From Thermomonospora echinospora (lineage in GTDB: Bacteria; Actinomycetota; Actinomycetes; Streptosporangiales; Streptosporangiaceae), in assembly GCF_900108175.1 (NCBI RefSeq), contig NZ_FNVO01000003.1, forward strand, positions 248,001 to 312,000: 64,000 nt of DNA, in the 5' to 3' direction. Under the pieces are notes generated by a model, which did not search any database, had not been told where the DNA came from, and saw only the letters and a program-made list of their open reading frames with translations. Each line of letters opens with the position of its first letter. Positions within the stretch are counted from its first letter, which is position 1. Shown here piece by piece: positions 54,735 through 62,374 of this stretch. A program made the position numbers and the translations under genes.

Positions 54735-54884
54735 CCCGCCCGGTTCAACCGACGACCCCGGAACCCTGTCGCCCGCGCGACTTTCCGGACATGGGGCCGA
54801 CGGCCTGTTAGTCTCACGCCGTCAGGCGTGGTCGGCGGCGAAGGCGGTGGCGGCATTGCCACAGCGAGGCGGGGAGCGCTCGCC

Positions 54885-55472
54885 TTGAGCCTGGACGGCT
54901 CTCGGGACGAGACCGCCCGGCTGGAGTTCCAGGACTTCTTCGAACGGCACCACCGTGAGCTCGCCCGGCTGGCCTATCTGCTGGTCGGCGATCCCGACAC
55001 GGCCGATGACCTGGCCGCCGACGCGCTGGTGGCCGCCTGGCAGCGGTGGGGTCACATCCGCGACACCGACCATCCCCTGGCCTACGTGCGACGGATCGTG
55101 GTGAACATGTGCAACAGCCGGCTGCGCGCCCTGGTGCGCGAGCGCGGCCGGCTGCCGACCCTGGGCGCCACCGTCGACCACAGCACCGACGGACCCGACG
55201 TCCCGGCGGTGCTGGACGTGCGGGCGGCGCTGCGGCGGCTGCCGGCCCGCAAGCGCGCCTGCCTCGTGCTGCGGTACGCCTTCGACCTGTCCGAGCAGGA
55301 GACCGCCCGCGTGCTGGGAGTCTCCATCGGCACGGTGAAGAGCCAGACCTCGCGGGCCGCGGCGGAGCTGGAACGGCACCTGCGGCGGGGGACGGGCTCC
55401 GCGGCGGACGTGCTGTCGGGCTACCGGACGGGCGTCATGCGGCCGCAGGACCGGTCAGGGAGGGGAGCGTGA
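54885..55472 (+). CDS. SigE-family ECF sigma factor
   Basis: A 195-residue sigma factor. Region 2 is FQDFFERHHRELARLAYLLV, then DTADDLAADALVAAWQRW. Region 4 is RLPARKRACLVLRYAFDLSE, followed by the helix-turn-helix ARVLGVSIGTVKSQTSRA. This matches the actinobacterial SigE-family group (FxxRHxxLxRxA). I prefer TTG 54885, which has GGGGAG 8 nt upstream. GTG 54828 is in frame but would add a Gly-rich tail next to the likely -10 element and lacks a ribosome-binding site. The stop overlaps the start of the next gene by one base, so the two are coupled. The downstream membrane protein is its likely regulator or effector. Confidence 0.82.
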   Translation: MSLDGSRDETARLEFQDFFERHHRELARLAYLLVGDPDTADDLAADALVAAWQRWGHIRDTDHPLAYVRRIVVNMCNSRLRALVRERGRLPTLGATVDHSTDGPDVPAVLDVRAALRRLPARKRACLVLRYAFDLSEQETARVLGVSIGTVKSQTSRAAAELERHLRRGTGSAADVLSGYRTGVMRPQDRSGRGA

Positions 55473-56299
55473 TGCCCGGGCGGCGTGAGCGGCACACGGA
55501 GGAGTCCCTGGCACGGCTGCGCGACCAGTTGCACGCCGAGGCCGAACGGCACCGGCCCGACACCGCGCGCATCTGGGCCCGGGTGGAGGCCGCTATGGCC
55601 GAGCAGCAGACCACCCCGGCCGCCGGGGACGCCGCTCCGGTGCCGCCGCCCCGCCGACGCGGCGGCCTGTGGGTGGTCGCGGCCGGGCTGTCCACGGCCA
55701 CGGTCGTGGGGGTCACCTCGGTCGTCGTCCTGACGCTGAGCGGCCGGGACGACAGCCCGGCGGTGTCCCTCGGGCGGCACAGCACCGGCAACCCGTCCAC
55801 GCCCGGTCTTCCCCCTCCCCCCGACGACCGGCGGACCACCGGACAGGACGCCGCGCCGGGCGTCCGGCCGTCCGCCAAGCCCGGGCCGTCGCGCCCGGCG
55901 GGAGGACAGGGGGGCGGCAACACCCTGGTCAGCGCCACCGGATCGCCGGATCGCGGCGGGTCGGCGTACTGGGCGCGCAACAACCTGACGCTGACGGTGC
56001 GCCGCCCGCTCGGCGCCCTCGACGTGACCATCCGGATCGCCCGTGGCAGGTGGACGTTCCCGGCCGGCTCGTGGACCTCGTTCCCCGGCTCGGACCTGCG
56101 TTCGGAGACCCAGGTCACGCGCGAGGCCATCGTGCAGCGCTACCGGCTGTTGCCGGGGCGGAAGGTGGCTCCGGGCACCTACCTCATCGGGGTGCAGTAC
56201 CGGCCCGGCGGCAGGCACGACCCCGCCAGGGACACCTTCACGGTCACCGCCACCGGCGCCGGCGGCGGCCCGCCCGTCATCCTGCGCGGACATTTCTGA
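55472..56299 (+). CDS. membrane-anchored protein paired with the sigma factor
   Basis: A 275-residue single-pass membrane protein. A cytoplasmic N-terminus of about 65 residues (RHTEESLARLRDQLHAEAER, RIWARVEAAMAEQ) is followed by one transmembrane helix (LWVVAAGLSTATVVGVTSVV). A Pro/Gly-rich linker then leads to an extracellular beta domain at about 160-275 (NNLTLTVRRPLGALDVTIRI, GTYLIGVQYRPGG). Position and layout suit an anti-sigma factor or stress sensor, but the N-terminus shows no clear zinc anti-sigma motif. GGGAGGGGAG precedes GTGATG; either codon could start. Confidence 0.75.
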   Translation: MPGRRERHTEESLARLRDQLHAEAERHRPDTARIWARVEAAMAEQQTTPAAGDAAPVPPPRRRGGLWVVAAGLSTATVVGVTSVVVLTLSGRDDSPAVSLGRHSTGNPSTPGLPPPPDDRRTTGQDAAPGVRPSAKPGPSRPAGGQGGGNTLVSATGSPDRGGSAYWARNNLTLTVRRPLGALDVTIRIARGRWTFPAGSWTSFPGSDLRSETQVTREAIVQRYRLLPGRKVAPGTYLIGVQYRPGGRHDPARDTFTVTATGAGGGPPVILRGHF

Positions 56300-56494
56300 T
56301 CTCGGCGGCAACCTTTCCCGGCCGGGGAGCGACCAGAGGACGGGGTGAAAGCCGCACCGGGCCGACTCCGCCACTTTCCCGGTGTACCCCCTGCCTGCCC
56401 GCCCGCGGCCCCTGGGCGGGCAGGCCCTCCCACCGGCCATCACCGCCTCGGACGGGCAGGCCCTCCCCCGGCCCGCCCGCCGGCGGATCGTCAG

Positions 56495-56567
56495 GGCGTC
56501 CGCCCGGGATCGAACCGGAACTTCCGGGGCCACAACCCGGCGTGCAGACCACCACACCACGGACACC
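56495..56567 (-). tRNA. tRNA-His (GTG)
   Basis: A complete cloverleaf can be folded. The 7-bp acceptor is GTGTCCG with CGGACGC, the anticodon arm is CCGGG-TTGTGGC-CCCGG and the T arm is TCCGG-TTCGATC-CCGGG. An extra G at 56567 pairs with discriminator C at 56495, the G-1:C73 identity pair specific for tRNA-His. CCA is not encoded. It is the last of four tRNA genes and starts one base after the end of tRNA-Arg. Confidence 0.85.
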
Positions 56568-56568
56568 G

Positions 56569-56641
56569 TGTCTCCGGCAGGATTCGAACCTGCGATCTCC
56601 TGGTCCGCAACCAGGTGTGTTGTCCCCTCCACCACGAAGAC
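56569..56641 (-). tRNA. tRNA-Arg (GCG)
   Basis: The acceptor stem is GTCTTCG with CGGAGAC and discriminator A. The anticodon arm is CCTGG-TTGCGGA-CCAGG and the T arm GCAGG-TTCGAAT-CCTGC. The anticodon GCG reads CGC. Bacteria normally read CGC with an ACG anticodon edited to inosine, so this is an unusual gene. The D arm closes with only three firm pairs. CCA is not encoded. Confidence 0.75.
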
Positions 56642-56661
56642 CCGCATATTCGGTTGTCGAG

Positions 56662-56731
56662 TAGCGAGTGCGGGAATCGAACCCGCCCCGGCGGCTCATG
56701 AGACCGCCCGACGCACCAGCGCCCACTCGCT
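56662..56731 (-). tRNA. tRNA with CAT anticodon (Met or lysidine-type Ile)
   Basis: The acceptor stem AGCGAGT pairs fully with ACTCGCT, with discriminator A. The anticodon arm is GCGGT-CTCATGA-GCCGC and the T arm GCGGG-TTCGATT-CCCGC. The D arm (GCGC-TGGT-GCGT) has a loop of only four bases, which is abnormal. It could be an elongator Met, an Ile with lysidine, or a degenerate gene. CCA is not encoded. Confidence 0.65.
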
Positions 56732-56742
56732 TCGGGAATGCG

Positions 56743-56825
56743 CGGAGGGTGTGAGAATCGAACTCACGCAGGTGACCCTGACGACGGCTTAGCAAGCCGC
56801 TGCCTTACCGCTCGGCCAACCCTCC
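56743..56825 (-). tRNA. tRNA-Ser (GCT)
   Basis: The acceptor GGAGGGT pairs with ACCCTCC, with discriminator G. The anticodon arm GCGGC-TTGCTAA-GCCGT reads AGC/AGT codons. A long variable arm (CGTCAGGGTCACCTGC) and T arm GTGAG-TTCGATT-CTCAC complete a standard class II serine tRNA. It is the first gene of the array in the direction of transcription. Confidence 0.9.
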
Positions 56826-56972
56826 GGAAAAAGCAGAACCGCCCTGACGGACCTGGTCCGCGGGCGGCGCACGTGGGCGAACGTGAGGTCACGTCCGGGG
56901 GCGGCTCCCGCGGCCGGGCATACTGCGGCGGAGGTGCATTCGGTGGTGGTGGTGTCGCACCGCCGCGCTCCC

Positions 56973-57007
56973 TTCCGTTCCGGCCGCCCTGTTCCGTTCC
57001 GGCCGCC
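56973..57007. repeat. 16-bp direct repeat upstream of the LysE gene
   Basis: TTCCGTTCCGGCCGCC occurs at 56973-56988 and 56992-57007, a period of 19 bp. It lies in the 268-bp gap 56826-57093 between the tRNA array and the LysE gene. That gap otherwise shows only the LysE -10 element. Confidence 0.6.
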
Positions 57008-57093
57008 TGTTCGCTTCGGACAACGACCACTGTGCCGGGCCGTTTCCCGGGACGCAACGCATTTATCGGGCGGTCCGGCCCTACACTTCCGGC

Positions 57094-57723
57094 ATGGGTT
57101 CTGCGCAGTTGCTGGTGTTCGCCGGGGTCGTCCAGTTGGCGGTGATGGCCCCCGGCCCGGATTTCGCCGTCACCGTCCGCAACTCGGCGGTGTCGGGCCG
57201 CCGGACGGGCATGATGACCGCGCTGGGCATCGCGGCCGGGATCGTGGGGTGGTCGCTGGGCGCGGCGCTGGGGATCGCGGCGCTGCTGGCGACGTCGGCG
57301 ACGGCGTACACGGTGGTCAAGCTGGTCGGCGCGGCCTACCTGCTGTTCCTGGGGGTGCGGGCGGTACGTGCGGCGCTACGCGGTGATTACACGGCCGGGA
57401 CGTCCGGTGCCGGTGAGCGCGCCGAGCCCGGCCCGTGGACCGGCTTCCGGCAGGGTCTGCTGTGCAACGTGCTCAACCCGAAGGCGGCGGCGTTCTACGT
57501 CGCGCTGATGCCGCAGTTCCTGCCGCCCTCCCCGGGCCCTGCCGACACGCTGGTGCTGTCGGCGATCGCGGTGACGCTGACCGGGGTGTGGTTCGTGGTG
57601 GTCGCCAACGTGGTGGTCGCGCTGCGGCGGATGTTCGACCGTCCGGCGGTCCGCCGGCGCATCGACGCGTTCACCGGTATCGCGCTGGTGGGGCTGGGTC
57701 TCAAGCTGGCGGCCGACCACTGA
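57094..57723 (+). CDS. LysE/RhtB-family amino-acid exporter
   Basis: A 209-residue membrane protein with about six hydrophobic segments. It starts LLVFAGVVQLAVMAPGPDFA followed by VTVRNSAVSGRRTGMMTALG, the LysE/RhtB signature with the conserved PGPD. GFRQGLLCNVLNPKAAAFYV in the middle is the second family motif. TACACT (57082-57087) ends 6 nt before the ATG, indicating a leaderless start. Its 3' end overlaps the converging nucleotidyltransferase gene by 23 bp. The exported amino acid is not known. Confidence 0.92.
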   Translation: MGSAQLLVFAGVVQLAVMAPGPDFAVTVRNSAVSGRRTGMMTALGIAAGIVGWSLGAALGIAALLATSATAYTVVKLVGAAYLLFLGVRAVRAALRGDYTAGTSGAGERAEPGPWTGFRQGLLCNVLNPKAAAFYVALMPQFLPPSPGPADTLVLSAIAVTLTGVWFVVVANVVVALRRMFDRPAVRRRIDAFTGIALVGLGLKLAADH

Positions 57724-58477
57724 GCCGAGTGCGTACCACCAGGTCGTGCAGTTCGTCGAAGGCCTCGGGCTCCTGCGGCAGCGGCGAGCGGTCGCGTTCG
57801 TCCTCGATGCGTTGCGTCAGGGCGACCACGTCGGCGCCGAGCCGGTCGTGGCCTGGCGCCGAGGCGGGCGGCGGCCCCTTCTCGGCCGCCTTCTTGGCTT
57901 CGATCAGCTCCGGCAGATAACCGGGGCCGTACTCGGGGGCCAACACGCGCAGGTCGGCCTGCACCTCGCCGGTCCGCATCAGGTGCAGGCCGGTGAGCAG
58001 CACCCGGAACGTGTAGAGCAGCGGTTTGAGAGTGCCGCTCTTGTCGTACAGCCGCCACTGGTTGCGGGCGAAGCCCAGGTAGTGGTGGGCGTGGTTGCGG
58101 GTGACCAGGCGCGGCACCAGCGACACCAATTCCTCGTGGGCCGGCGAGGTGGTAACGACCAGCGGCGAGGTGACCTGCTCCAGCACGTAGCCGTTGCGGG
58201 TGAGCAGCATCCGACAGAACTTGGCCACGTCATGGGTGACCAGGTCCACCTCGACCGACTGCTCCCACATGGCGGTGACGGTCTCGGTCCCGGGCCGCAG
58301 CCCGACCACATCCTCCAACGGCATCTGGTGCGCGCCGCGCAGGTCGATGTCGGAGTCGACCGACGGGAACCCGTACAGGTGAGCCCCGCTCACGGTGACG
58401 AACAGCCGCGGATAGGGATGCTCCCGTTCGACACGCTCCAGCACCCCCGCGGGAAGCCCCGCCTCGCCGTCGTTCAT
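57701..58477 (-). CDS. RlaP-like nucleotidyltransferase (first of two)
   Basis: A 258-residue soluble protein of the polymerase-beta-like superfamily (Pfam PF10127-type, RlaP). The active-site motif SGAHLYGFPSVDSDIDLRGA holds the paired Asp residues, and a third acidic position is in VEVDLVTHDVAKF. The C-terminal helices (HHYLGFARNQWRLYDKSG, TFRVLLTGLHLMRTGEVQ) are typical. In some phages and bacteria RlaP is encoded with an RNA ligase, hence its name; its reaction is unproven. I use the ATG at 58477; the frame is open further upstream, without support. A related gene lies 1.8 kb away on the same strand, beyond the ligase gene. Confidence 0.82.
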   Translation of the reverse strand: MNDGEAGLPAGVLERVEREHPYPRLFVTVSGAHLYGFPSVDSDIDLRGAHQMPLEDVVGLRPGTETVTAMWEQSVEVDLVTHDVAKFCRMLLTRNGYVLEQVTSPLVVTTSPAHEELVSLVPRLVTRNHAHHYLGFARNQWRLYDKSGTLKPLLYTFRVLLTGLHLMRTGEVQADLRVLAPEYGPGYLPELIEAKKAAEKGPPPASAPGHDRLGADVVALTQRIEDERDRSPLPQEPEAFDELHDLVVRTRLSGRPPA

Positions 58478-58545
58478 GGGAACAGAGCGTGCCGAACGCG
58501 GCGAACGGTCGCAAACGGATTCGGTCAGTGCTTGAATCTGCACTC

Positions 58546-60255
58546 ATGTGGGCGGCGTCAAGACCTTCCCGCCCGTGGCTGCGGGAGTATCCGCCCGGGG
58601 TGCCGGCGGAACTCGACGTTCCCGGTGTGCCGGTCCCCCGGCTGATCGACGAGGCCGCCGCGCGGTGTCCCCGGCGCGCCGCGTACGTGTTCTACGGGCG
58701 GCGGCTCGGCTACCGGCAGGTCCAGCGGGCCGTCGACCGGTTCGCGGCCGGGCTGCGGTCGCTGGGGGTGCGGCCGGGCGACCGGGTGGCGCTGATCCTG
58801 CCCAACTGCCCGCAGCAGGCCATCGCGTTCTTCGCGGTGCTGCGGCTGGGCGCCGTGGCGGTGCAGCACAACCCGCTGTGCACCGAGGAGGAGATGCGTC
58901 ACCAGCTCGCCGACTGCGGCGCCCGGGTCGCCGTCGTGCTGGACCGCTCCTACGCCACGGTGCGTTCGGTCCGCCGTGCCGTGCGGCTGGACCAGGTGGT
59001 CGTCACCTCGCTGGTGGACTATCTGCCGCGGCTCAAGCGGCTGGCGCTGCGGCTGCCGGTCGCCGAGATGCGGCGCAAGCTGGCCCGCGTCGCCGCCGAG
59101 GTGCCGCGCGACCCGGGCGTGATCACGTTCGCGGAGGTGATGCGCCGCTCGGCGCAGCCGGCGCGGCAGGCGCGGCTGGACCCGGCCCGCCAGCTGGCCG
59201 CCATCCAGTACACCGGCGGCACGGAGGGGCGGCCCAAGGGCGTGATGCTGACCCATCGCAACCTGGTGGCCAACGCCTGCCAGCAGCACGCCTGGGACGT
59301 CGGGTGCCGGGACGGCGCGGAGGTGACGCTCGGGGTGCTGCCGCTGTTCCACTCGTTCGGTCTGATCAGCTGCCTGATCGCCCCGGCGATGCGGGCCGGG
59401 ACGGTGGTGCTGCTGCCCCGCTTCGACCCGGACCAGACCGTCCGGGCGCTGCGCCGCCACCGGCCGACGGTCTTCCCCGGCGTGCCGACGCTGTACGACC
59501 GGGTGCTCGACACCCCGGGGGTGGGCCGGCGGGAGCTGGCCTCGGTGCGGCTGTGGCTGTCGGGGGCCAGCGGGCTGAGCGACCGGACGATCGGCCGGTT
59601 CCGCGAGCTGGGCCTGTCCGGGCTGATCCAGGCGTACGGGCTGACCGAGGCGTCGCCGGCGGTGTCGGCCAACCCGGTGGACGGCCGGGCCCGCAACGAG
59701 ACGGTGGGGCTGCCGCTGCCGGGCACCGACGTGGTGGTCGTGGACCAGGACGACCCGCGCCGGGTGCTGCCGCCGGGCCGGCCCGGGGAACTGGTGGTGC
59801 GGGGCCCACAGGTGTTCGCCGGGTACTGGAACCAGCCGGCCGCCACCGCACGGGTGCTGTCGAACGGCTGGCTGCGCACCGGCGACGTCGGGGTGATGGG
59901 CCCGGACGGCTGGCTGACGATCCTGGACCGCAAACAGGACCTGATCAAGGTCAGCGGGTTCAGCGTGTTCCCCTCGGAGGTGGAGGAGGTGCTGCGCCGG
60001 CATCCGGCGGTGATCGACTGTGCGGTGCTGGGGCTGCCCGACGAGCGGCGCGGCGAGAAGGTGGTGGCCTGCGTGGTGGAGCATCCGGCCTACCCGTTCT
60101 CGGCCGAGGAGCTGCGGCGGCACTGCGGGAGGTTCCTGTCGCACTACAAGGTGCCGGCCGAGTTCTGGCCGCGGGCCGGGCTGCCCCGTTCGGCCATCGG
60201 CAAGGTGGTGCGCCGGGCGCTGCGCGAGGAGTACCTGCAGACGGTGACGCGTTAG
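58546..60255 (+). CDS. FadD-like acyl-CoA/AMP ligase
   Basis: A 569-residue adenylate-forming enzyme that activates a carboxylic acid with ATP, normally for transfer to CoA. The AMP-binding signature is IQYTGGTEGRPKGVMLTHRN. VLPLFHSFGLISCLI, IQAYGLTEASPAVSANP, NGWLRTGDVGVMGPDGWLTI and LDRKQDLIKVSGFSVFPSEVEEV follow in order. The catalytic Lys lies in RSAIGKVVRRALRE at the end. An insert of about 60 residues (MRRKLARVAAEVPRDPG) precedes the signature. It is flanked on both sides by minus-strand RlaP-like genes and shares three stop-codon bases with the second. It is the only adenylating enzyme in the window, but it is too far from the carrier-protein genes to assign as their partner. Confidence 0.9.
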   Translation: MWAASRPSRPWLREYPPGVPAELDVPGVPVPRLIDEAAARCPRRAAYVFYGRRLGYRQVQRAVDRFAAGLRSLGVRPGDRVALILPNCPQQAIAFFAVLRLGAVAVQHNPLCTEEEMRHQLADCGARVAVVLDRSYATVRSVRRAVRLDQVVVTSLVDYLPRLKRLALRLPVAEMRRKLARVAAEVPRDPGVITFAEVMRRSAQPARQARLDPARQLAAIQYTGGTEGRPKGVMLTHRNLVANACQQHAWDVGCRDGAEVTLGVLPLFHSFGLISCLIAPAMRAGTVVLLPRFDPDQTVRALRRHRPTVFPGVPTLYDRVLDTPGVGRRELASVRLWLSGASGLSDRTIGRFRELGLSGLIQAYGLTEASPAVSANPVDGRARNETVGLPLPGTDVVVVDQDDPRRVLPPGRPGELVVRGPQVFAGYWNQPAATARVLSNGWLRTGDVGVMGPDGWLTILDRKQDLIKVSGFSVFPSEVEEVLRRHPAVIDCAVLGLPDERRGEKVVACVVEHPAYPFSAEELRRHCGRFLSHYKVPAEFWPRAGLPRSAIGKVVRRALREEYLQTVTR

Positions 60256-60959
60256 CCCGCGGCGTTCGCCGCCGACCGGCGCCGCACGGAGTACAGCAGG
60301 TCCGCCACCCGCCGCCGGTCGGGTTCGTCCGGCAGCGGGCTGGCGGCCAGCGCGGCGTCCATGCCGCCGGCCAGCTCGGCCCGCCACCGTTCGACGGCCG
60401 GCCAGCCGACCTCGCCGCGCCGCACGGCCAGCAGCCGCTCGCGCAGGTCGCCGACGTGCACGAGGGGTTCGCCGTGCTCGATCAGGTGCCGGCCACTGGC
60501 CAGCAGCCGCAGCAGGTGCATCACGTGCTTCCAGCGGGGTTCGCCGCGGTTGCGCAGGTCGCCTTCGAGCTTGCGGAACTGGCTGTCGGCGTAGCGGGTG
60601 AACGTGCGGTGGGCGTGCCGGGACAGGAACGCCTCACGGACGGCCAGCAGTTCCCGGCCGACGTCGGTGACCTGCTCGACGAGCGGCGACCACAGGCATT
60701 CCAGAACGGTCGGGTTGGCCTGCAGGGCGAGCGTGCAGAACCGTTCGAACTCCCAGGAGAACTGCTCGGGCTCCGGGCCGTCCACGTGGGTGGGCGGCTT
60801 GTCGAACCGCCAGAACAGCGGGGTGGGCGCCAGGAACACGCCGCGCCGGTCCACGTCGCTGGCGTCGGTGTCCAGCCCGTACGCCCGCGAGCCGGCCACC
60901 ACCGACAGCACGGTGTGCTCGCGCACCAGGCGCACGCCGGACATCTCCCCCACGGTCAT
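60252..60959 (-). CDS. RlaP-like nucleotidyltransferase (second of two)
   Basis: A 235-residue relative of the gene at 57701. The motif VVAGSRAYGLDTDASDVDRR gives the GS-x-AYG and D-x-D active site of the family. WEFERFCTLALQANPTVLEC, DSQFRKLEGDLRNR and KHVMHLLRLLASGRHLIEHG match the C-terminal helical part. The start may be ATG 60959 or ATG 60944. It converges on the ligase gene with overlapping stop codons and is divergent from the small kinase gene. The function is unknown, but two related copies so close together suggest a joint task or an old duplication split by the ligase gene. Confidence 0.82.
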   Translation of the reverse strand: MTVGEMSGVRLVREHTVLSVVAGSRAYGLDTDASDVDRRGVFLAPTPLFWRFDKPPTHVDGPEPEQFSWEFERFCTLALQANPTVLECLWSPLVEQVTDVGRELLAVREAFLSRHAHRTFTRYADSQFRKLEGDLRNRGEPRWKHVMHLLRLLASGRHLIEHGEPLVHVGDLRERLLAVRRGEVGWPAVERWRAELAGGMDAALAASPLPDEPDRRRVADLLYSVRRRSAANAAG

Positions 60960-61010
60960 GACATGAGCCTGGCACAGCCCTGATCGCCGCGGATGCGTAA
61001 GCTTCCGCGC

Positions 61011-61964
61011 GTGTCCGATCCCGCTACCCCCCTGGCGGCCGAGCTGGTCGCGATCGGCCGGGCGGCTCCCGGCGGCTCCCCGGACGCCGAGCCGGTCACC
61101 CTGTACGACCGGCACGGCGTGCTGGTGATCCGCGTAGGCGACGTCGTGGTCAAGGCGCACCAGGCCGACCGGGACAACGGTCCGCTGCTGGCCGTCCGGA
61201 TGGCCGTCGCGGCGCGGTCGCCCGGCCTGTTCCTGCCGCCGCTCGATCAGCCTCGCCATGTGCTGGGCCGGGTGGTGACGGTATGGCCGTACGGGGAGCC
61301 GGTGAGCCCCGACGCCCCGCCCTGGTGGGAGGCCGGGCGTTTGTTGGCCCGCCTGCACCTGACCGGCCTTTCCGGGGAGCGTGCTGCGTCCCTCCCGGGC
61401 GCGGAGCCGGACGGCCCTCACCCCACCGGTGCCCTGCCGCGCTGGGAACGGCCCGTCCGGGCGTCCCAGGTGGTGGCGAGGCTGGACGTGGACGGCAGGG
61501 AGGAGCAGGTGATCCTGCGGGCCTTCGGCACCCTGCCCGCCTGGGTGCGCGGCAACGCCGAGGTCCCGCTTGCGCGCAACGTCGCGCTCGTCCACGGCGA
61601 CTGGCATCTGGGCCAGTTGGTCGCCCTGCCCGACGGGACGTGGCGGCTCATCGACGTGGAGGACCTGGGGGTCGGCGATCCGGCCTGGGACCTGGCCAGG
61701 CCTGCCGCGTTGTTCTCCGCCGGGGTGCTGCCGGGCGAGGACTGGGCGCGCTTCCTGGACGGCTACGGCACGGGGCCCGCGATGCCCGCCGACGGCGACC
61801 TGTGGCGCGTCCTGGACGTACCGGCACGAACTCTGGCGATCCAGATCGCCGCCACCTGCGTCATATCTGCGCGGGCCGACAGGCGTCCGCTCGACGGGTT
61901 CGAGAGCGCGCTCGTCGACACGTGTAGCAGAATCACCGGCAGTGGGAGGTCCCCGGGGGAGTGA
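61011..61964 (+). CDS. aminoglycoside phosphotransferase-like kinase
   Basis: A 317-residue protein with the small-molecule kinase fold. The N-lobe shows VLVIRVGDVVVKAHQADRDN with the ATP-contacting Lys. The catalytic loop is VALVHGDWHLGQLVALPDGT, where Asp and the later Gln (in place of the usual Asn) flank His. The metal-binding region is WRLIDVEDLGVGDPAWDLAR. I chose the GTG at 61011 because TAAGCT (60998-61003) ends 7 nt before it, a leaderless promoter; an ATG at 60993 would lie upstream of that -10 element. The substrate is unknown; many such genes are not resistance genes. Confidence 0.83.
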   Translation: MSDPATPLAAELVAIGRAAPGGSPDAEPVTLYDRHGVLVIRVGDVVVKAHQADRDNGPLLAVRMAVAARSPGLFLPPLDQPRHVLGRVVTVWPYGEPVSPDAPPWWEAGRLLARLHLTGLSGERAASLPGAEPDGPHPTGALPRWERPVRASQVVARLDVDGREEQVILRAFGTLPAWVRGNAEVPLARNVALVHGDWHLGQLVALPDGTWRLIDVEDLGVGDPAWDLARPAALFSAGVLPGEDWARFLDGYGTGPAMPADGDLWRVLDVPARTLAIQIAATCVISARADRRPLDGFESALVDTCSRITGSGRSPGE

Positions 61965-62018
61965 TTTGGCCCTATCGTGGTCAAGTCCCGGGCTTCCGTG
62001 AAGGAAGGATGTAAGGCG

Positions 62019-62309
62019 ATGCAGTGCCCCAAGTGTCGTGGCACGATGCGGACGTACGACCGCAACGGAGTCCACATCGAGCAGTGTGAGATGTGCCGGG
62101 GGATCTTTCTGGACTACGGGGAGCTCGAGGCCCTGACCCGGATGCAGCAGAACTACATGCAGGCTCCGCCGCCGCCCCCGGCCGCTCCCGCCGCCCCCGC
62201 CGCCCCGGCGCCCGGCTGGGGCCAGCAGCAGGTGCATCACCACCACCACGGCGGGCACCACCCGCACTACCGGCAGAAGAGCGTCTTCCACATGCTCTTC
62301 TCCACCTGA
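62019..62309 (+). CDS. TFIIB-type zinc-finger protein
   Basis: A 96-residue protein. The N-terminal half is a zf-TFIIB module with two CxxC knuckles (MQCPKCRGTM and IEQCEMCRGIFLDYGELEAL). The C-terminal half is a low-complexity tail: Pro/Ala (APPPPPAAPAAPAAPAPGW), a His-rich run (VHHHHHGGHHPHY), then KSVFHMLFST. The His run may bind metal or just be a linker. The ATG has AAGGAAGG upstream. Similar small proteins are common in actinomycetes, and their role is unclear. Confidence 0.85.
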   Translation: MQCPKCRGTMRTYDRNGVHIEQCEMCRGIFLDYGELEALTRMQQNYMQAPPPPPAAPAAPAAPAPGWGQQQVHHHHHGGHHPHYRQKSVFHMLFST

Positions 62310-62323
62310 GCGACGCGCGTCCC

Positions 62324-62359
62324 CCGACGCCCGGCGGCCGGTGCGCCGCCGGGCGTCGG
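62324..62359. terminator. bidirectional hairpin before pgm
   Basis: A perfect 15-bp stem (62324-62338 with 62345-62359) with a 6-nt loop separates the converging zinc-finger and pgm genes. Confidence 0.75.
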
Positions 62360-62374
62360 CGTGTCCGGGGGCCG

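Noticed and set aside
56417-56467. A repeat of CGGGCAGGCCCTCCC at 56417 and 56453.
   Set aside because: Only two copies, 36 bp apart, with no array structure; too short to call a CRISPR or a mobile element.
56345-56792. Plus-strand frames reading SAGFEPAISWSATR and SAGIEPAPAA.
   Set aside because: These are translations of the complement of tRNA T and anticodon arms, a well-known artefact.
58546-60255. The FadD-like ligase as the missing adenylation partner of the carrier proteins.
   Set aside because: It is 13 kb away, beyond the cellobiose operon, and shows no shared operator. It looks like an ordinary acyl-CoA ligase.
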